Source: Pholiota molesta (Eukaryota; Basidiomycota; Agaricomycetes; Agaricales; Strophariaceae). Taken from it: 64,000 nt of DNA. The position numbers and the translations under genes were made by a program. The stretch is from positions 248,001-312,000 of the forward strand of contig JACGCK010000001.1 of assembly GCA_014925825.1 (NCBI GenBank), in the 5' to 3' direction. Under the pieces are notes generated by a model. It made no database searches. It was not told where the DNA came from and worked only from the letters and a program-made list of their open reading frames with translations. This document shows, piece by piece, positions 58,229 to 64,000 of the stretch (its first letter is position 1; every line of letters starts with the position of its first letter).

Positions 58229-60868
58229 TCATGCCAGATATCCGCGACATTCCGCCGCTTCGCACAAGCACTCCTTGGAGCCCTCGGGAATAGATATCTT
58301 GACCTTCTTCCCTTTCGCTTGAAACCGCTCCAGCATGAGCTGCGATGCCACCTCGGGGTGGTAGTCGAATGCGAGTTCGGTATAAGCGGGTATGTTCTGG
58401 TTGGCCACGAAGGCGATGTACGGCATGCCGGACTAATGTTCGGGATGAAATGGGTGGGTGAGTGCAGGTGATTTGGAGGAGGAGAGACATCGAGGAAAAC
58501 ATACGCCTGCAGGCCTGTCGTGCACGACGAGGTATATTTCGAGATTGGGGGAGCAGGAATGGCTAAAATGAGACAAAGCATTTGTTTTGGTTTGACTATG
58601 AATTCAGCGAGTAAAGGAACTGACTTTATAAATCGGGTCCATTTCCTGTTGCATTGCGACCAATAATTCAACCAATTCACGAAATTACAATACTATACGT
58701 ACCTTCCCGTCGAGAATCAACGGAATATTTCCCTTGCATACCCTGCGTGGATTGAGATAGATCGTTATTAACCATCTCGTCTCCATCAAGGTCAAAGCAG
58801 TACGACGACAGGTCCGCAGAAAGGGCTCGCGATGTCTCGCGTCGGCTGTATCCATAACCCATTTATCGATCATCAAATGGAGAACAAAGACAGGGTGAAC
58901 CTCACATCAACCGCCTGCCGATTCATGTTAATAATATACTAAATGCTCAGGAAACAATTGAGAAATTACCCAGTATATATCCCTACTACCTTGCCCCGTT
59001 TCAAAGATACCATCGCGCGGACGCCCCATCCGCGATGGTGCGTTTTGAAGATCTGGATGGGCACATCACGCGGACGCTGCGAGACACGGTTCATGCATTC
59101 TATCGAGCATGAGCAGAGCTAAATGGGTTGACCACGCAATCAAACTTGAACGAGGTCGTAAGGTCAGCAATGGATGAGTTGCGCACCTTGTTGCACTCGG
59201 TAACCTCGATGTTGCTAGGTACATTAAATGCCCAGAGACCCTGCGACCGAGTAAACACAAAGTAAGCAACGCATGGGATATGGGTGCATCAAATAAGAAT
59301 AATCCGATACGCACAGAAGATGTGTATGCAAATTCTTTTTGTTCCCAATCGTCTTGACAGCTACAGGTTGTGGGGAGAGGCCCACATAATCACAGCTACA
59401 CTTTGTGAGAAAGCAGCTGTCTGGTCTGTCAATACCTTTGGCACTGAATTAGGAGGGATGTGGGCTGTGATCAGAGCGATAAAGCGTTATGCGAGGGCAA
59501 GCTTACAATAGGTATGAACACTCAAGGTATCGGAAGGAATCATTGATCAAGGGAATGCCTCGTCGTCCACATCATTGAAGAATGAGATACGGGCCCCACC
59601 TCGCTCTCTTGCCACTTGGTCCATGCATCGCCCAATTTCTTCCGCTGAGCTTCTGGCGTTTCTTTGGCAGGTGTTGTTTGATGGACAGGAGTTGTGGATG
59701 GCATTGTCTTCGCCTTTGCCATCGGTGTTGAAGAGGCGGAAGCCGTTCGACCGCTTAGTGTGGAGGAAGAAGACTGTTGAAGTGCCTCTGGCGCATTAGA
59801 CTGGCCAGAGGAGCTGGTCGTTGCTTCACACGTTTGCGAGGCATTGAAGTGAGGTCCTTAGCGTAGGAAGAGCATTGGAACCGAGTCCAACATGCGCCGC
59901 TTTCCCTTGTCTGCTGGTGTAACTGAGGATGAAGGATGGGGGCTTGAGTGTTAAGGGGGTTTTACAGTTCCCGAAGGTGAGCAGACTTATGAGATGCGCT
60001 CAATGCAACAGCAGATGGGAGACCAGGCCGAGAATTAGCGGAAGCAGAAGCATAAGAAGGGTCAGAAGTTGCTGAGCTTTTGCCTGAGTTGTTTGGGACT
60101 CGAAGAACTGGCAGTTGTAAGGGAAGGTTTGGTCGTAGTAATTGCACAGACCCTTTCGACGATCCCCGCGCGCCAGGCGTCGATGAGCTAGCAATAGAAT
60201 TCAACGTATGCTGTCTTGCACTCGTCCGCTGACTGCTCCTCAAGGACTATCCGACGTCGACGCGCCTTGCCCCATGCCCATGCCTGGAGGATGTATGTGC
60301 GCCTGGTGCTCTGCCAGCAACCTCCCCATCTCCACTACCAGGTTAGGCTGAGGCTCCTTCTCCACGCGCAAGAGCTTCTCTTCATACGCCTGGCTGCGCA
60401 GATACGTAGCGTCGTTGTGAATGTCGGTCGTCGATGGGACCTCGATTGAAAGGGTCTCCGCGGCAAGCGAGCGCCTGCGCTTGCGCTGCTCCCTGGTCCA
60501 TTGCGCGCTGTTTATTCCAGTGTTTTCGGGGCCTTCCCAAGTTGTTTTTGTGCCATCAGAGCGGTGCCAATCGTCCCAACGCACCTGTATGTGAACATGA
60601 ATTAGTGAATCGTGTGTGGAGGCCTTAAGTAAATACCTCGTGTCTGCAATGCAATTAGTATGGTAAATTTGGGTATACAGAGAGACATACTTTATATTCC
60701 CTTCATGATCTATTCCTCTCCAATGATCTGAAATCGCCAGTTGCCCTCTTCATCTGCGCCGTCTACATCACCCCACGGATCGGGCGGAGGCTCAGATGCC
60801 CTCCATCTCTCATTACCTTCGGCGTCCGACTGAAGCTGGTCTATGTCATCGGAATCGTAATTCGGCAT
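58229..60868 (-). CDS. clr4: histone H3 lysine-9 methyltransferase, chromodomain plus SET (Clr4/SUV39 type)
   Basis: It writes H3K9 methylation, the heterochromatin mark, with S-adenosylmethionine as donor. The start at 60868 gives [19 protein letters not shown] chromodomain follows ([37 protein letters not shown]), then a Ser-rich linker (60243-59540). The pre-SET zinc cluster has [20 protein letters not shown] and the NIEVTECNK segment. The SET domain begins [24 protein letters not shown]; continues [10 protein letters not shown] and WTRFI; and has the catalytic [39 protein letters not shown] with DYHPE follows. The post-SET is [14 protein letters not shown] (C-x-C-x4-C), stop at 58229-58231. 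Introns are short and clean. One base seems lost near 60711. Divergent from BTB copy 2. Confidence 0.85.
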
Positions 60869-61182
60869 TTCAGGTGGTATATTTGTAGCGCTTCCGAAGG
60901 CTCTTCAGTAAATAGGCTGGGAGCGGACGAATTGAATACTGTGAATGCGGACCGGAGGCGATGATCAGAGTATGAGCCACTGGAGTTGGACTGTATTGGG
61001 AGAACGCGAACTCTGTCACATCACGCTTAACGTAACGTGACGTGAGCTGCACTGAAGTGACTGAACGATGAGTCGGTCGCTTGAAACTTGCTTGAAACAG
61101 TACATATAGGGCCAGAAATGTCAAACTATATTCCACTTTTACCTTTCCTGCACCATAAACTTGTGTCTACTGCACGCATTCC

Positions 61183-62523
61183 ATGGAGACACACTCGCCC
61201 AAGCAACAGAGAAGCGATGCTGAAGTGGACGCTACGACCGGTAGTACTATTCCTATTCCAGTCGCTTCCGAGACTGTTGAAAAGCCCATTATCCGCGATG
61301 AGGTTTACTATCGAGAGATGGGAGACTGTGTCATTCTAGTAGATACGGTGCTCTTCAAGGTCCGTATTTTTTCTGCCCCTTGATTTTCTGAATAACTGAA
61401 ATAACTGTTGTAGATACACCGCCTCTTACTAGAGAAAGAAACATCAGCTTCTCGAACATGTTTAGCATGCCACAAGGAAATGCAAACAATCAACAAATTC
61501 AGATGAAAATCCTCTCGTACTGTATGACAACGTCGACGATTTCCGAGCTCTTTGCTGGTTTATATATGGACTGTGAGATTTATGTTTCCTGCGCTTGTCC
61601 TGCCCTCACTTATAAATTTTCATCTCAAGTCCAACGGAGCACAGTCAACAGCACGCGCTTTACACAGCCGACATACAGAAGCTCGTCTCATTATATCTGA
61701 TTTCCCACAAATATCACATCGACGCTCACGAAAATTTGCTCGGGATCTGCTTTCCAAACACTGCTTAGCTCTGAAATCCGAGCCTTCAAGTGAATACAAC
61801 TATTTCAACGAATGCCCCGAAAGTCTTCTTCAAACCATCTTACAAGTAGCTGTTTTGACGGAACAGACTCCTCGACCCCACCCATTCTCTTCCAGACTTC
61901 AGAATATCTGGACAAACCGTTTGGAACAAACAAACAGTTCAATTTCATTTGCTCTTGGAGTCGGGGAGGCGCTCGGACTTCGAAGCTTCTTGGCTGAACT
62001 CTACTATCTTGAACTCACCAGGATGGAACCGGCGAGACTCCCACGTTCTCTTGGATATGCTCATCCGGTCTCTGATCTGGCACCACACCAAAAGTTGGCA
62101 CTATATCAAGGCAGCTGGTCACTTCGATACTACTGGTCGGACGCCCGACAAACAGTCCCGCTGGAAGACGAACACTTTGATTGCTGTGATCCAGATGCTC
62201 AGCACAACTGCCTCGTTGTCTGGAATGAAGGTTGGAAAAAAGCGGCTGATTATGAACGGGGCTTAGAACTTTTCGATCCACTGGGAGAACTGATAGATGT
62301 CAGATTAGAATCTCAATGCCGTCGATGCTTGTGGTTATGCTCCTTGTGCGGTGGACTTTATCTCTCGCACGATAAAAGCTTAAAAAACAGTCTTGCCGAC
62401 CATTTTCTTGGACCCTGCCTGTCTCGATGCCAAATGCGGAGTCTTCATCCTAGTTATGTTAATGATCATAGATCTAATCGAATAACGTGCATGTGTATAA
62501 ATTCTCATGTAGGCATCGACTGA
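61183..62523 (+). CDS. BTB/POZ-domain protein, copy 2
   Basis: It starts at 61183 with METHSPKQQRSDAEVDATTG. The BTB domain is PIIRDEVYYREMGDCVILVD and TVLFK, an intron (61359-61412), then a segment corresponding to IHRLLLEKET..SRTCLACHKEMQTINKF in a shifted frame. The long exon has FARDLLSKHCLALKSEPSSE, IQNIWTNRLEQTN-type and LGVGEALGLRSFLAELYYLE segments, then SLADHFLGPCLS. After this point the frame differs from copy 1, which would stop soon after, so the last 30 residues to 62523 may be spurious. It is more diverged from copy 1 than copy 3 is. Confidence 0.65.
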
Positions 62524-63984
62524 GAGCTGTCAGCCTATCTCGCATCCAGAATGGTTTCGTCTGCTAGCTTCGGGGTCAGAAAATAGAGTAAATTAAAGGA
62601 AGAGCCATCGACACGTGAACGTTCTCGATCGATCAGTCGACTGACTGTCACTTATTACTAACTTCTTCGACGCTCTACTTGTCCTATGGATGTACGCTCG
62701 CCCAAACGCCAGAGAAGTGATTCAAGTGCTGGAGTGGACAGTACGGCCGGTAGTATCCCGGTCGCCTCACTGAAAAGCCAATTGTCCGCGATGAGACTTA
62801 CTATCGAGAGACGGGGGATTGTGTCATTTAGTGGATCGGTGCTCTTCAAGGTCTTTATATCTTCCGCTCCTCGATTTTCTAGATATCTGAAAAAATGTTG
62901 TAGATACACCGTCTCTTGCTAGAGAGAGAAACGTCTGCATTCTCGAACATGTTCAACCTGCCGCAAGGAAATACAGGCAGTCAAGTAAATTCAGACGAAA
63001 ACCCTCTCGTACTGCACGATGATGTAAATGACTTCCGGGCCCTTTGCTGGATTCTGTATGCACTGTGAGATTTACATCTCCTGCACTTCATCCTGCCGCT
63101 CTCATTCAATTTGCACCTCAAGTCCAACAGAGTATAGTCAACAGCACTCGATCGATACAGCCAACATACAGAAACTCGTCTCATTATTTCTGATTTCTCA
63201 CAAATATCACTTCGAAGCACACGAAACATTTGCTCGGGATTTGCTTGCCAAACATTGCAGTACTTTCATTGCCAGGCACCCTTTCAATCCGAGATTCCTG
63301 ATTCCGAGACAACGCCACTATTTCAACAGATGCCCGGAAAGTCGTCTTGAAGCCATCTTGCGGATTGTCATTTTGACCGAACAAACTTTTGAACTACCTC
63401 CTTCCTTAATTCAAAAAATCTGGAAGAATCGTTTAAAAGAGGCAAATGCTTCGATTTCTTATGCTCTTGGAGTCGGAGAGGCGCTAGGACTTCGAGAATT
63501 TGTCGGTGAACTCTATTATATTGAACTTACCAGGATGAAACCAATGCCACTCGAAGGTTCACCCGCCTATGTGTATCCAGTCATTTCTGCTTTGGAACCC
63601 CACCAAAAGCTGGCATTATATCAGGGCAGTTTGTCGCTTCGATGGTACTGGTCGAACACCCTACAAATGTCACGGTCCCAGCTGGAACAATTCAAATGTG
63701 ATGATGATTCCGATGGTGAATGGCACCACTGTCTATCTGTCTGGCGAGAAGGTTGGAAAGAAGTTGATTATAATGGATGGGATTCAAGACCTTTTGATCC
63801 ATTGAAAGAGATGTCAAAAGTCGTCAGTCGAATCATGGAACGTGGCCACGAGGAAGGGAGTTGGGCTCCTTGTGCATTACCTCTTATAGCACACATGCAA
63901 GAATGTCTAGAAGAGAATATTGCTGACCATTTTCTTGGACCCCCCCTTCCTATTTCGACATCAGATGTAGAGGCTTCATTGTAG
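62518..63984 (+). repeat. inverted segmental duplication, right arm (BTB gene plus promoter)
   Basis: Partner of 53154-54620. It begins in the promoter (GAGAGCTGTCAGCCTATCTC) and runs through BTB copy 3 to its stop. Confidence 0.8.
62686..63984 (+). CDS. BTB/POZ-domain protein, copy 3
   Basis: It starts at 62686 (MDVRSPKRQRSDSSAGVDST). Compared with copy 1, single bases are missing at about 62769, 62829 and 62836, which breaks the BTB segment (the other frame reads EKPIVRDETYYRETGDCVI). After an intron (about 62850-62905) and a second one (about 63063-63160), the long exon is intact to the stop at 63982-63984. It contains ETFARDLLAKHCSTFIARHP, ILRIVILTEQTFELPPSLIQ, LGVGEALGLREFVGELYYIE and ADHFLGPPLPISTSDVEASL. 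It is either a functional gene hidden by base-calling gaps or a young pseudogene. Confidence 0.65.
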
Positions 63985-64000
63985 TGAATACTGTTATCAT

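Noticed and set aside
1..64000. CRISPR arrays, tRNA or rRNA genes, bacterial-type operons
   Set aside because: None were seen. The spliced genes show this is fungal nuclear DNA, and no cloverleaf with a GGTTCGAATC-type arm stood out by eye.

Overview
The window is nuclear DNA of a filamentous basidiomycete, most likely an agaricomycete (mushroom-forming fungus). Genes are compact and interrupted by many short GT..AG introns of about 45-70 bases. Several families are typical of Agaricomycetes: KDZ transposon proteins, F-box/BTB/MYND paralogue families, a DUF7918 protein and a lineage-specific multipass membrane family. All calls come from reading the sequence and from memory of protein families; no search was run.

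Layout. 1-2.4 kb: the N-terminal part of an ATR/Mec1-type checkpoint kinase (minus), leaving the window on the left. 2.7-5.0 kb: a NIPA-type magnesium transporter. 5.3-9.3 kb: a tandem duplication of an F-box-like gene, the first copy broken. 9.6-11.5 kb: a multipass membrane protein. 12.3-16.6 kb: an FG-repeat nucleoporin. 17.3-18.1 kb: cytochrome b5. 20-21.2 kb: an RNase III with a C-terminal dsRNA-binding domain. 22.5-24.3 kb: a MYND zinc-finger protein. 26.4-28.2 kb: another membrane protein. 28.4-30.1 kb: a small one-helix protein and a DUF7918 protein.

31.3-40.2 kb is the accessory region. A tandem array of an unrecognised small membrane-protein family (three copies plus a fragment) is interrupted by a 5.8 kb element. 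The element is bounded by an imperfect inverted repeat of about 50 bases. It carries a KDZ transposase, a convergent cysteine-cluster accessory gene and a 5'-truncated HAD phosphatase. 40.6-51.3 kb returns to core genes: PAPS reductase (MET16), TMA22/DENR, a TMEM135-like protein, an unrecognised cysteine-rich protein, and an Arb1-like subunit of the Argonaute siRNA chaperone complex. 51.8-64 kb holds a truncated MYND-family paralogue, a tail-anchored coiled-coil protein, a chromodomain/SET H3K9 methyltransferase of the Clr4/SUV39 type, and three copies of one BTB gene. One BTB copy is inverted relative to the other two, and a duplicated promoter travels with it.

Two themes stand out. First, three genes whose families act in RNA silencing and heterochromatin (RNase III, Arb1, Clr4-like) lie within 41 kb of each other and of a DNA transposon. 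Second, nearly every gene, including single-copy housekeeping ones, has one or more single-base deletions that break an otherwise convincing reading frame. About ten lie in the FG-nucleoporin alone. This looks more like consensus error in the assembly than real gene death, so coding spans below are gene extents across introns and such breaks.
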